Shown piece by piece: positions 9,523 to 18,763 of a stretch of DNA of 64,000 nucleotides. A program made the position numbers and the translations under genes. The DNA is taken from assembly GCA_002070115.1 (NCBI GenBank), contig MWCO01000005.1:88324-152323 (forward strand), in the 5' to 3' direction. The notes under the pieces are model-generated. The model was given only the letters and a program-made list of their open reading frames with translations, did not search any database and had not been told where the DNA came from. This DNA is from Deltaproteobacteria bacterium ADurb.Bin207 (lineage in GTDB: Bacteria > Myxococcota_A > Polyangia > Polyangiales > Polyangiaceae). The first letter of the stretch is position 1. Every line of letters starts with the position of its first letter.

Positions 9523-10415
9523 GTTCGGAGAAGAAGCGCGCACTCGGAAGGGGGTTGGATGCGCTACTTCCCACCGTCTCCACCATCAGCTCCTCATCCG
9601 GAGCAAGCTATGGCGACCGCTCCGTTTTTACATGCCCCATCGAAACGCTCCATCCGCAGCAAGGGCAGCCCCGGCAGCGCATGGATGGCTCCAAGCTCGA
9701 TGAACTCGCCGCATCTCTCAAAGAACACGGTCTCATCGAACCGCTCGTGGTTCGTCGAAGCCCGAGTTCTCCCGATCGATTCGAAATCATCGCGGGCGAG
9801 CGACGATGGCGGGCGGCGCAACGCGCAGGGCTCAAGGAACTGCTCGTCGTCGTCAAAGACGTGTCCCCAAACACGGCTTTCGAACTGGCGCTCATCGAGA
9901 ACCTTCAGCGCGAGGACCTGGATCCCATCGAGATCGCCGAAGCCATCGAGCGGCTCATCAAAGAATACGGTTACACGCACGAAACCGTCGCCAGTCGCCT
10001 TCATAAGGATCGAACAACCATCACGAACGCGCTACGTCTGCTCAAGCTCCCCCCCCGTGTCCGAACGATGGTCGTCGAAGGCAAGCTGTCCGAAGGCCAC
10101 GCTCGCGCTCTTTTGGGAGCCTTGGATGATGCGTCGATCGAATCGTTGGCGGACAAAGCCGTACGCGGCAGCTTGAGCGTGCGAAAGGTCGAGGCGCTCG
10201 TACGCCAGCAACGCCAAGGAAGCGATACCCATGCGCCGACAACGCCACCCCAAGCGAATGGCAGCGCCAACATCCGTGATCTCGAACAACGGTTGACACA
10301 TCGCCTGGGACATAAGGTGCAAGTCCGGGACCGCGGTGGCAAAGGGGAAATCACAATCCCCTACGCTTCCCTCGATGAATTGGATGAGATTCTCGAACAG
10401 CTCGACGTTCGATAG
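9519..10415 (+). CDS. parB: Chromosome-partitioning protein ParB/Spo0J
   Basis: A 298-residue centromere-binding CTPase clamp. The N-terminal ParB/sulfiredoxin domain contains the nucleotide-binding motif AGERRWRAA (about residues 92-100) and the ENLQREDLDPIE segment. A helix-turn-helix follows (TVASRLHKDRTTITNALRLL, parS recognition). A variable linker leads to a C-terminal dimerisation domain. The start ATG overlaps the parA stop and is preceded by GGGGATG. Its stop is 42 bp from the convergent TPR lipoprotein gene. Confidence 0.95.
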   Translation: MSSEKKRALGRGLDALLPTVSTISSSSGASYGDRSVFTCPIETLHPQQGQPRQRMDGSKLDELAASLKEHGLIEPLVVRRSPSSPDRFEIIAGERRWRAAQRAGLKELLVVVKDVSPNTAFELALIENLQREDLDPIEIAEAIERLIKEYGYTHETVASRLHKDRTTITNALRLLKLPPRVRTMVVEGKLSEGHARALLGALDDASIESLADKAVRGSLSVRKVEALVRQQRQGSDTHAPTTPPQANGSANIRDLEQRLTHRLGHKVQVRDRGGKGEITIPYASLDELDEILEQLDVR

Positions 10416-10457
10416 CGTAAGCGACGGCGGGGGCGAAACCGATGCAGGTCGAACGTT

Positions 10458-11432
10458 TTACCGGCGTGCCTCCTCGGCGGCTTGTTTGCATTTGCTGTCG
10501 GGCGCGATTTTCTCGCAGGCTTCGAAAGCTTCGATGGCCGCCTTTTTGTTTTTTTCGACAGTCAGCAAAAATCTTCCAAAAAGAAAGTGGGCGGGCGCGT
10601 AGGCGGGATCGGTTTCGATGGCTTTTTTATAATCCGCTTTGGCTCCCGCGTTGTCTTTTTTCATTTGTTTGCAGACGCCCCGGTTCGAAAAAAGCTGAGC
10701 CACGGCACGCAAGGCGATGGCTTTGTCGTACGCGACGATACAGTCATCCGGCAGGCGCGCCTTTCGGTACAATTCCGCAGCCATGGTTAGCACTTCCAAG
10801 TTTTCGGGTGCTTGCTGAACGGCCCGATCGATATGCGCCTTCGCCTCGTCATATTTTCCACTTTCCACGAGCAAATCGGCCAATCCCAGACGAACATCGG
10901 GCGAATCGGCAAGGGCCAGAGCGGATTCAAACGCCGTTTTCGCTCCTTCAATGTCTTTGTTGCCCATGCGCGCATAAGCAAGATTGAGCTGAAGAGCAGC
11001 GTCTTTGGGGTTCCGCGACGCCGAAGAGGCGAGCACTTTCTCTGCTTCCTCGAAGCGTTGGGAATCGATGAGCAACGCCGACAGGTTCAACACGGAATCC
11101 GTCCACGAAGGCGCGGCAGCAAGCGCGGCGCGATAGTGTTTTTCCGCCCCTTGTGCATCGCCAAGGTTTTCGAGAGCCACCGCTAGGTAATGGTTGGCCT
11201 TGGGATGATCTGGTTTACGCGCTACGATCGCCGAAAAAACGGCTTTGGCTTTCACGAAATCTTTCGTTTTGATGGCTTCCTCGCCTTCCGCCATCGCCTC
11301 GGCGTCCGCCTCATCGCCCGCTGGATCTTGCACCGTCGTTCCCGTTGGCACCGCGGGTTGCGAAGCAGGCCCGCCACAAGCAAACAACGCCACGAGCCCC
11401 AACCATCCCCACCTCTTTCCGACGTTATGCAT
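10458..11432 (-). CDS. TPR-repeat lipoprotein
   Basis: A 324-residue predicted lipoprotein with signal peptide MHNVGKRWGWLGLVALFAC, whose lipobox LFAC gives a lipidated Cys at 19. After a short polar linker come at least six tetratricopeptide repeats (for example KAVFSAIVARKPDHPKANHYLA), which usually scaffold protein complexes. The ATG at 11430-11432 was chosen because AAGGGAG precedes it. An upstream in-frame ATG would hide the signal peptide. It begins 20 bp after the glnD-like gene on the same strand, so co-expression is likely, but there is no evidence of shared function. It probably resides in the outer membrane facing the periplasm. Confidence 0.8.
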   Translation of the reverse strand: MHNVGKRWGWLGLVALFACGGPASQPAVPTGTTVQDPAGDEADAEAMAEGEEAIKTKDFVKAKAVFSAIVARKPDHPKANHYLAVALENLGDAQGAEKHYRAALAAAPSWTDSVLNLSALLIDSQRFEEAEKVLASSASRNPKDAALQLNLAYARMGNKDIEGAKTAFESALALADSPDVRLGLADLLVESGKYDEAKAHIDRAVQQAPENLEVLTMAAELYRKARLPDDCIVAYDKAIALRAVAQLFSNRGVCKQMKKDNAGAKADYKKAIETDPAYAPAHFLFGRFLLTVEKNKKAAIEAFEACEKIAPDSKCKQAAEEARR

Positions 11433-11452
11433 GTTGATCTCCCTTCCCATGG

Positions 11453-14095
11453 TCAGCGCAAAGCCTCTTGCAGACGTTGCTCGATCGCGTCGATGCGCGC
11501 CGCATCCATCACCTTCGAACCGTCGGTTTCGGACACATAAAACACGTTTGCGGCTCTCGTTCCCTCGGTATTGATTTTTGCGAACTGAATATTCAATCGC
11601 AAATCATGAAAGGCGTTGGCAACTGTATACAACAAACCCGGGCGGTCTTCCGAAAAGGTTTCCACGATCGTCCATGACCCGGAAGCTTCGTTGTCCACCA
11701 CGATTTCCGAACGACCGAAAGCATGAACGGCTCCCTTCTGCCCACGCACGTACTGCTCCGATGAGGTATTCCCGGCCAAGATGTCGCTGATGGTCTTTTC
11801 CATTGCGAAAGAAGCCTGGCGTAACGCCTTGATGGTAGCTCCTTCGGGAATCACGACATGAAACATGTCCACGGCTTCCACGCTTGTCGGCGATCGCTTG
11901 CGAGAATGAATGAACGCCTCGAGGACGGATAATTGATTGGCCATGAATACAGCAGCGATAACTGCCAGCAATCCAGGCCGATCGTCGGCGATGACCAACA
12001 CTTCCGCAAGTGAAGAGGCAAAGGCAGTGAATACGGCAACACGCACGGCTTGCGGCTTTCGATTCATCGCCACATGCGCGTGCGCTACCAATTTCGCCTC
12101 GTTTTGCCCTAAAATATATCTTTCAGGCATCGTTCGAAGATATTGTCGAAGCGTTTCATCGTTATCCTGCTCCATCACGATGCGTTCGATCTTCGAATGA
12201 ACCCCGGCGCTTCGGGTGGCAAAATCCGCGCGTTGGCGCAAATGAGCATCGACACGAACGAACAACCGTTCGAGCCATTGCCTTTTCCACACCGTCATGG
12301 CGTCGGGCGACGTGGAGCTAATCACCACGAATGACAAAAGCAGCAGTTCGCGCAGACCTTCTCGCCCGTGCGCAACTTGAGCCACTTCTTCCCATACGTT
12401 GGGATCATCCACATCACGACGCGAAGCGATCTGGTTCAACAACTTATGGTGTCTGACGAGATGGGCAACTTCATGCGCATCATCGCACGACATGCCGAGC
12501 CGATGTGCCACTTCGAAGGCGATCGGGGCTCCACGCATCGCGTGTCGTTTTTCGGCAACGGCCTTCCCAACGTCGTGAAGAAGCGTGGCAAGCAGCACAA
12601 TCCGAGGCCGCGCCATCTCCATGGCAAGACGTCGAAACAGGCTATGAGACCCCTGTTTTTCTCCGCGCACCAGCTTTCGCAACAGGTCGACGGCCGCAAT
12701 ACAATGCGCATCCACCGTAAGGACATGGTACGCGTCTCGTTGCCTACGGCCCGCGAGTGCTTTGAACTCAGGAATGAACGTGGTGAGCAAGCCGACATCG
12801 AGCATGACGCTCAACGGCGAGTCTTGAGGCAGTCTTGTTTCTTGAACGGAACAACACAGGCTCAAAAACGCGTCGCCAGACCGGGGGATGGAACGCACAC
12901 TCTTCTGGAATCCGCGCATTTTTAACGCACGACGCAGCAGAGAAAGGGTGTCCGAATCCATGCGCATCTGTCGAGCGATGGCGAATTGAAAGATCGTCAA
13001 GGCAAGGATTGGATTTTCCGCCAGAGCTTCTACGTCACTGATCGCGATCCGATCGCCGTTGACGCAAAAACCGACAGGCAGTCTTTCGACGATAGAATCC
13101 GCAGATGGCGCCGAACGGGCCCGATCGATGATTCGTTCCTTGGCACGCAACACACGATTGACATGAACGTAATGCTCTTTCATCAAGCGCTCTACGGCTT
13201 CCGCGCTGTCACCATATCCCAAGCTCGATGCAAGCCGAGGTTGCATGTCGAACGACATCCGATCACTTCTGCACCCGGATAGTAAATGCAGCAGATTGTG
13301 AATACGGCATAGGTGCGATCGCGCCAGTTGCAGTTCGGAGATTTCTTCTGGGTTGAAAAGGCCGTGGCGCACCATGTCCGTGAAACCAGTCGCATTCCAG
13401 CGAGCTTTGGCTATCCACAGCACGGTTTCGAGATCCCGCATGCCGCCAGCGCCATACTTCACGTGTGGCTCCAGTTGATATGCGGAATGACCGAAGCGCT
13501 GGTATCGTCTGGCCCCGTCAGACTCCAATCGACGCAGAAAGCTATCGAAACCATCGTGCGACAACACGCGGTCTCGCACCGTTTTCATGAGTTGAGTGGA
13601 CATTTTCTCATGGCCAGCGACATGTCGCCAATCAAGGGAAGAAGCGACGCCAAGCCAGTCGTTTTCCGCGAGAACGATCATCGATTCGGCATGATGCACC
13701 TGCACGTCGATGGCCACACGGGCGTCCCACAGCGGACGAAACATCGCTCTCACGAATCGATCCACATCGGGATCTCGCGAATCAATGACCAACCGCACAT
13801 CGATTCCACCATGGAACATCAAAGAGCCGCGAGCATAGCTGCCCACGGCACCAAGGGCGCGTTGCGAAGCGTAGGGCCCAGCCACCATCGCCGAGGCATA
13901 GTGAAAAAGCGTATCGAGCAACCCATCGAAAACACGCATACGAAAATGACATGCTTCGATACCACTGGTTCGGCGTCCCGATGTCACGATCGAACAAAGG
14001 GTGTGATGATGCCGTTCGAGATAATCGAGCACCTCGATGCGCAGCCGCGGCGCGACATTTTTGATTCGTTCATCAACGGTCAATTCGCGAGACAT
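11453..14095 (-). CDS. glnD: GlnD-like PII uridylyltransferase/uridylyl-removing protein with degenerate transferase motif
   Basis: An 880-residue protein with the GlnD layout: nucleotidyltransferase domain (about 70-330), HD phosphohydrolase domain (about 450-600) and two C-terminal ACT domains (about 700-780 and 810-880). The family signature YQLEPHVKYGAGGMRDLETVLWIAKAR is clear. The HD site LLHDVGK and its downstream HH are intact. The transferase motif is altered: the family has GGYGRGEL...SDIDLL, while here residues 85-102 read GSYARGSLMFHGGIDVRL, so the first Asp of the D-x-D metal pair is Gly. Uridylylation may therefore be lost while deuridylylation and glutamine sensing through ACT remain. 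That is inference. The TPR lipoprotein gene follows 20 bp later. Confidence 0.85.
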   Translation of the reverse strand: MSRELTVDERIKNVAPRLRIEVLDYLERHHHTLCSIVTSGRRTSGIEACHFRMRVFDGLLDTLFHYASAMVAGPYASQRALGAVGSYARGSLMFHGGIDVRLVIDSRDPDVDRFVRAMFRPLWDARVAIDVQVHHAESMIVLAENDWLGVASSLDWRHVAGHEKMSTQLMKTVRDRVLSHDGFDSFLRRLESDGARRYQRFGHSAYQLEPHVKYGAGGMRDLETVLWIAKARWNATGFTDMVRHGLFNPEEISELQLARSHLCRIHNLLHLLSGCRSDRMSFDMQPRLASSLGYGDSAEAVERLMKEHYVHVNRVLRAKERIIDRARSAPSADSIVERLPVGFCVNGDRIAISDVEALAENPILALTIFQFAIARQMRMDSDTLSLLRRALKMRGFQKSVRSIPRSGDAFLSLCCSVQETRLPQDSPLSVMLDVGLLTTFIPEFKALAGRRQRDAYHVLTVDAHCIAAVDLLRKLVRGEKQGSHSLFRRLAMEMARPRIVLLATLLHDVGKAVAEKRHAMRGAPIAFEVAHRLGMSCDDAHEVAHLVRHHKLLNQIASRRDVDDPNVWEEVAQVAHGREGLRELLLLSFVVISSTSPDAMTVWKRQWLERLFVRVDAHLRQRADFATRSAGVHSKIERIVMEQDNDETLRQYLRTMPERYILGQNEAKLVAHAHVAMNRKPQAVRVAVFTAFASSLAEVLVIADDRPGLLAVIAAVFMANQLSVLEAFIHSRKRSPTSVEAVDMFHVVIPEGATIKALRQASFAMEKTISDILAGNTSSEQYVRGQKGAVHAFGRSEIVVDNEASGSWTIVETFSEDRPGLLYTVANAFHDLRLNIQFAKINTEGTRAANVFYVSETDGSKVMDAARIDAIEQRLQEALR

Positions 14096-14283
14096 GAAGA
14101 CTCTCTGTCATCGTGCATCTATCAAGCATTCCACAGGACAGGGGTAGTAGGCATCCATCATTCGCATTCGCTCATGTCGTATCGTCGGTTGCGCGAACGT
14201 CCTGCCGCCAAACCTGGAACTCGTTCTGGAAAACCTTGGCTATCGTCTTTGTGCTAGGACTTGATCCATTGATGGAGGAGACC

Positions 14284-15375
14284 GTGTACAATCACCGTCA
14301 GATTCGCTTGCGTTGCTCGAGTGCGCTTGGCGTAGCCTCATTGAGCGTGTTTTTGATTTGGGGCTGTGCGACAGGAAAAGACACGGAACCGGATAGCTGG
14401 ACACCGGGGGCGGCGGGAGGGACGAATACCGCGGGAGCCTCGGGGTTCGGAGCAGGAGCCGATGGCGGGGAACAGGGCGGTTCCGCTGGCGAGTCAGGCA
14501 CCGGGGGTGCGGGAGCCGGGGGAGGAGCGGCTGGCGTAGCCGGACAAGCTGGCGGCACGGGAGGTGGCGGCACGGGAGGTGGCGGCACGGGAGGTGGCGG
14601 CGCGGGAGGTGCTGGCGGTTCAGCGCCAACCGGCGGCGCGGCAGGCAGCTCGGGGTCAGGCGGAGCCTCTGGTGGCACCGGCGGCGGTCCTGGAGGAACT
14701 GGCGGAACGACAGGTGGTTCAGGTGGAGGCACTCCTGCCCCATCTTGCGACGACCAAATTCAGAACCAAGGGGAGGAAGGCATAGACTGCGGAGGCCCTT
14801 GCCCTACCCCTTGCCCAAGTTGTTCCGACCAAATCCAAAACCAAGGGGAAACGGGTATCGATTGTGGAGGGCCTTGCCCCCCTTGCGGATTCACCCACGA
14901 AGAATCATTCGACTATTTCCCTAACTGGAGCCCGGATGGCCCCTATTCGACCTCCGGCTCCTGCGCGCAAAGCTCGAAAGTCGATGGCTGGTACGTGACC
15001 AACTATGTATCCCCAACGTTCACCTTAGGGGATGGCTACTATGCCGTCATCGACACGGCTTCCTTCTCCTATTTTGGTGTGGACTGCGACGATCTCCTTG
15101 TCTCTCCCCCGTTCGATTCCCACGGGGCAACTCAGCTAACTATTGAATTTGACACACATTTTGCCACGTACCTCTCCAGCATTGCCTCCGTTCTTCTCGA
15201 TGCCGATGGTGCCCTGCAAGTCCTCTGGACCAAGTCCGTGAACGTCGAAAACCAACACATCACCCTTGGACCCATCTCGGTGGCCGGAAAGAAATCACTG
15301 CGCGTACTATGGCGCTATCAAGGGACCTACGAGTACCATTGGATGGTGGACAACATAAAAATACAAGGGAAGTAA
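14284..15375 (+). CDS. Secreted lipoprotein with Gly-rich linker and Cys-motif repeat
   Basis: A 363-residue predicted lipoprotein. The GTG start at 14284 was chosen because GGAGGAG lies just ahead. Upstream in-frame ATGs would add unrelated residues. The signal peptide ends in lipobox LIWGC. Residues ~30-155 are a Gly/Ala/Thr/Ser linker (GGTGGGGTGGGG type). Two copies of a Cys motif follow (CDDQIQNQGEEGIDCGGPC and CSDQIQNQGETGIDCGGPC), a pattern common in myxobacterial surface proteins. The C-terminal ~170 residues look like a beta-sandwich of the choice-of-anchor kind. The function is unknown. It is probably displayed at the cell surface. Confidence 0.75.
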   Translation: MYNHRQIRLRCSSALGVASLSVFLIWGCATGKDTEPDSWTPGAAGGTNTAGASGFGAGADGGEQGGSAGESGTGGAGAGGGAAGVAGQAGGTGGGGTGGGGTGGGGAGGAGGSAPTGGAAGSSGSGGASGGTGGGPGGTGGTTGGSGGGTPAPSCDDQIQNQGEEGIDCGGPCPTPCPSCSDQIQNQGETGIDCGGPCPPCGFTHEESFDYFPNWSPDGPYSTSGSCAQSSKVDGWYVTNYVSPTFTLGDGYYAVIDTASFSYFGVDCDDLLVSPPFDSHGATQLTIEFDTHFATYLSSIASVLLDADGALQVLWTKSVNVENQHITLGPISVAGKKSLRVLWRYQGTYEYHWMVDNIKIQGK

Positions 15376-15533
15376 CACCGCGCCTCATCCCTTGGCGCGA
15401 ATAGCTCTTTCGTGCTCGAGCTTCACGCCCTTGCCAAACGAAAGCGGTGCTGCGCCCATAAACGTCTATTTCTCTTGTGTCACGACGATGGTCTTTGGGT
15501 TCGCAATCGTCATCTTTCGACTACACTAGGCTC

Positions 15534-17447
15534 GTGCCTATTCTTGTAGCGACTGCTTTGAAAAAATCCTTTGGTCCATTGCATGTGCTCGATGGCGTGC
15601 ATCTGAGTATCGAACAAGGTGAACGAGTCGGACTGGTTGGCATCAACGGTTCCGGAAAGTCCACCTTGGCGCGTATCCTTGCTGGCGTGGACGTGGCCGA
15701 CAGTGGTTCCCTCGCCTCCCCTCGGGATACCAAAGTCGCCTATTTGCCTCAAAACGTGCTTTTGCCCGATTCGCTTTCCGTTCGTCAAATTGTCTTACAA
15801 GGCCTGGGCGCATGGGACGAAGCCTGTCGTCGGCACGAATCGTTGTCCGACGCCATTCGACGGGGCGATGGGGACCTTACGGAATTGGTGGAACGCCAAG
15901 CGGCCGCGGCGGCCGACGTGGAGCGGCATGGAGGATGGAACCAAGCGCATCGAGTCGAGTCGATCCTCGGACATATCGGCTTGAAACATCTCGAAGCCCC
16001 GGTGGAAACCTTGAGTGGTGGAGATCGGCGACGGGTAGCCCTTGCCCAATTGCTCGTATCCGCACCTCATCTCGCCATTCTCGACGAGCCGAGCAACCAC
16101 TTGGATGTAAGCACCATTACGTGGTTGGAAAAGTACTTGGTGGAGACATACCAGGGGGCGCTATTGATGATTACCCATGATCGAACCTTGCTCGATCGAG
16201 TTGTGACACGCACCCTCGAGATCGAAAATGGAAGGTTACATAGCTACCCAGGAGGTTATGAATCCTTCCTAGAAGCCAAGTCCGAGCGATTGCTTCTCGA
16301 AGCGCGGACGGAAGCCAATCGTCAGAATTTTTTGCGTCGCGAGTTGGAATGGCTTCGACGTCAGCCCAAAGCGCGGACCGGCAAGCAGAAGGCTCGCATA
16401 CAGCGGGTAGAAGAAGCCGTGGCGACGCGTGCTTTGCCGACGGAGCGAACCGTCAAGCTGGCGATCGATAGCATTCGTTCCGGAAAAACGATCCTGGAGT
16501 TGCACGATCTTGCGTTGGAAATCGGGGAAAAAACGCTGGCCTCGGGGTTGACCTGGTGGATGACCGCCGGAGACAGGGTGGGCATCATAGGCCCCAATGG
16601 TGTGGGAAAGACAACGTTGCTGCGATGCATTCTCGGGCAAATGGCGCCGTCGGCCGGCAAAGTCGTCATGGGCAAGAACACACAGATTGCGTATTTCGAT
16701 CAGCACCGTTCCGATCTCGACGAAAACGAGTCGGTTTTCGAAAACGTGGCGGGCCCCCGTTCCCATGTGGACCTTGCGGGTCGAAGGGTGGACGTCCACG
16801 CTTACCTAGAACGTTTCTTGTTTTCGGGACCGCAAATACGTCAACCGGTCCGTGGGTTATCCGGTGGCGAGCGAGCGCGGGTAGCTCTTGCAAAACTACT
16901 GTCCCATGGCGCAAACTTGTTGATTCTCGATGAGCCCACGAACGATCTGGATGTGGCAACCCTCGGCGCGCTCGAGGAATTATTGCTGGAGTTCGATGGC
17001 TGCGTCATCGTGGTCACCCACGATCGGTGGTTTCTCAACCGAGTGGCCACCACGATTCTTTCGTTCGAAAGCGACGCAAAGGTCGTGCCTTATGCCGGAA
17101 ATTACGATGCCTACTGTCTGCAGCGGCAACGACAACAGGCCGACGAAAAAGATCGCTCTGCCATCTCGAAAGCACCACCTCCGATCGTAAGTCGGCCGAA
17201 GAAAGGATTGACGTATGCCGAACAAATCGAGTTGGAGGGGTTATTCGATCGGATCACGCTGGCAGAAGAAAAGGTAGAAGCGTTGGAAAAACAACTGGCG
17301 GACCCCGCGCTGTATTCGACGCGCCGGGAAGAAATCCCGCAATTGCATGTGCAATTGTCGCAAGCCAAAGAGCAAGTGGGCGCGCTTACCTCGCGTTGGG
17401 AGGAGTTGGAACTCAAACGGGAGACGACTGTAGATCCGAAAAGCTGA
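15534..17447 (+). CDS. uup: ABC-F family ATPase, Uup type
   Basis: A 637-residue soluble protein with two ABC ATPase domains and no membrane segment. Walker A GINGSGKST and signature LSGGDRRRVALAQ lie in the first half, Walker A GPNGVGKTT and LSGGERARVALAK in the second. The connecting helical linker carries KARTGKQKARIQR. The C-terminal ~75 residues form a coiled coil beginning KGLTYAEQIELEGL, which is diagnostic of Uup rather than EttA or YheS. ABC-F proteins act at the ribosome. Uup is also linked to DNA transposon excision and Holliday junction binding. The GTG at 15534 (AGG just upstream) gives the family N terminus. An earlier GTG at 15477 is less likely. Confidence 0.9.
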   Translation: MPILVATALKKSFGPLHVLDGVHLSIEQGERVGLVGINGSGKSTLARILAGVDVADSGSLASPRDTKVAYLPQNVLLPDSLSVRQIVLQGLGAWDEACRRHESLSDAIRRGDGDLTELVERQAAAAADVERHGGWNQAHRVESILGHIGLKHLEAPVETLSGGDRRRVALAQLLVSAPHLAILDEPSNHLDVSTITWLEKYLVETYQGALLMITHDRTLLDRVVTRTLEIENGRLHSYPGGYESFLEAKSERLLLEARTEANRQNFLRRELEWLRRQPKARTGKQKARIQRVEEAVATRALPTERTVKLAIDSIRSGKTILELHDLALEIGEKTLASGLTWWMTAGDRVGIIGPNGVGKTTLLRCILGQMAPSAGKVVMGKNTQIAYFDQHRSDLDENESVFENVAGPRSHVDLAGRRVDVHAYLERFLFSGPQIRQPVRGLSGGERARVALAKLLSHGANLLILDEPTNDLDVATLGALEELLLEFDGCVIVVTHDRWFLNRVATTILSFESDAKVVPYAGNYDAYCLQRQRQQADEKDRSAISKAPPPIVSRPKKGLTYAEQIELEGLFDRITLAEEKVEALEKQLADPALYSTRREEIPQLHVQLSQAKEQVGALTSRWEELELKRETTVDPKS

Positions 17448-17551
17448 TTCGTTGTGGCCCAACATTGCTTCACTTATATAAGAGCATCAGACGAACCGAG
17501 AGCCTTGCCCGCGGATTCAACCACGAAACGGCCGACACGACGGGATTTTTC

Positions 17552-18403
17552 TCAGAGTTCGCTCGCGGCTTTGGCGATCGCGGCGTTGCGAACGGCATAG
17601 CCTTGGGTCGTATGATGGATACCGTCGCTGAACGGCGCGCTTCCCGTTTTCGCGATGCTCGCCCAATCAAACACATGCATATTCGGCCAACGCGCCCGAG
17701 CTTTCTCGAGTTCTGCGTTCCATAATTCCATGTTCGCGTTCGACCAATGCCCCTCCGTTTTGGTCGTATAGGTGTTGACCCACATCACCCTGACCTGCGC
17801 GCTATCATCGATCGTCTTCATCATGGCATCGATCCGGTCGGCGCGGGAAATCGCCGCTCCCGCCGACACATTGGCGGTATCATTCGTGCCAAGAGCAATC
17901 ACCCAACACCCCGCGAATCCGGACGCCACCAAACGTTCCGCGGCTTGTTTCCCAGTCGTGTCGTCGCCACAGCAATACTCGTAGATCGCACGGCCACCGT
18001 AGGCCTCGATCGTAGCCTCGATACCCACGGCGGCATACGCATCTTTCAGTTCGTCGATCGTATAGGCCGTAAGGCTATCGCCGAGATGCGCGACCTTGGT
18101 ACATGGAACATGGATGGTCGCGTCGGGTTCGGTAACCGCACTATCGTCCGGTAGGGTGCTCGAATCGGCCGAATCAACCGGAGAATCGTGTTGCGCATCG
18201 AAATCCTGGGAGCCATCGGCTTCGGAATTGACGTCATGATTCGCGTTGGATCCACTATCCTGAAGCGAATCCGTACCCGCGTCATGGCTGGATTTGGACC
18301 AGTAATCGGGGTTGTTCGGCTCCTCGACACACGATGTGGCGAGCAACACGGCGACAACCATCCCTTTCGTGGCGATCTTTCGAAGCATGCATGAGTATGG
18401 CAT
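17552..18403 (-). CDS. SGNH/GDSL-family hydrolase lipoprotein
   Basis: A 283-residue predicted lipoprotein esterase or acyltransferase-like hydrolase. The signal peptide ends LLATSC. An Asp/Ser-rich linker (about residues 30-95) leads to an SGNH domain. Block I is HLGDSLTAYT (nucleophile Ser), block III is ALGTNDTAN, and block V is DGIHHTTQGY (Asp and His). The block II Gly is probably in EAYGGRAIYEY. The substrate is unknown: carbohydrate esters or lipids are both possible. The start at ATG 18401-18403 was chosen for CCAGGTC upstream. An ATG five codons later is an alternative. It is convergent with uup. Confidence 0.75.
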   Translation of the reverse strand: MPYSCMLRKIATKGMVVAVLLATSCVEEPNNPDYWSKSSHDAGTDSLQDSGSNANHDVNSEADGSQDFDAQHDSPVDSADSSTLPDDSAVTEPDATIHVPCTKVAHLGDSLTAYTIDELKDAYAAVGIEATIEAYGGRAIYEYCCGDDTTGKQAAERLVASGFAGCWVIALGTNDTANVSAGAAISRADRIDAMMKTIDDSAQVRVMWVNTYTTKTEGHWSNANMELWNAELEKARARWPNMHVFDWASIAKTGSAPFSDGIHHTTQGYAVRNAAIAKAASEL

Positions 18404-18763
18404 GAGCGACCTGGACCGGCGCGAATAATCAGCGTCGGGCCGCGTATCGGATGCCAGAACCGTAAGGGCATCGCACCTCCTTGCGGGCACATTCTCACCC
18501 ATTCGTACCAACCGCAAAGGAGACGTGCAACGGATCCGTTGCGTGAGGACATTGGGGAATGTTTGCGGAATGGAAAAGAGCGTCGAAGCAAGCGGGCCCG
18601 GGGAAGAAATATCTGTAATAAAATTCAGCACATAGTCTCATCAAGACGACGTAACTCTGCCGCTTTGGGTGGCAGGCTTATGCGGTTGCCAGGGAGTCTC
18701 AAAAAATGCTTCGGCTCATGAAAAGCTGCTTGAGAGGAGCTTGATAAAGGGTACGATTGCTGA
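18404..18763. other. Intergenic region between divergent lipoprotein genes
   Basis: About 360 bases between the SGNH hydrolase and the IgGFc-binding-like gene, expected to carry both promoters. I see no coding frame with good composition and no strong hairpin. Confidence 0.5.

Noticed and set aside
8746..10415. Plasmid-type partition locus
   Set aside because: The short N terminus of ParA and the Spo0J-like ParB, set among core genes such as tig and glnD, fit a chromosomal locus better.
14564..14785. Tandem-repeat array that could be a CRISPR or satellite
   Set aside because: The periodicity comes from in-frame GGT/GGC codons of a Gly-rich linker. There are no spacers or constant direct repeats.
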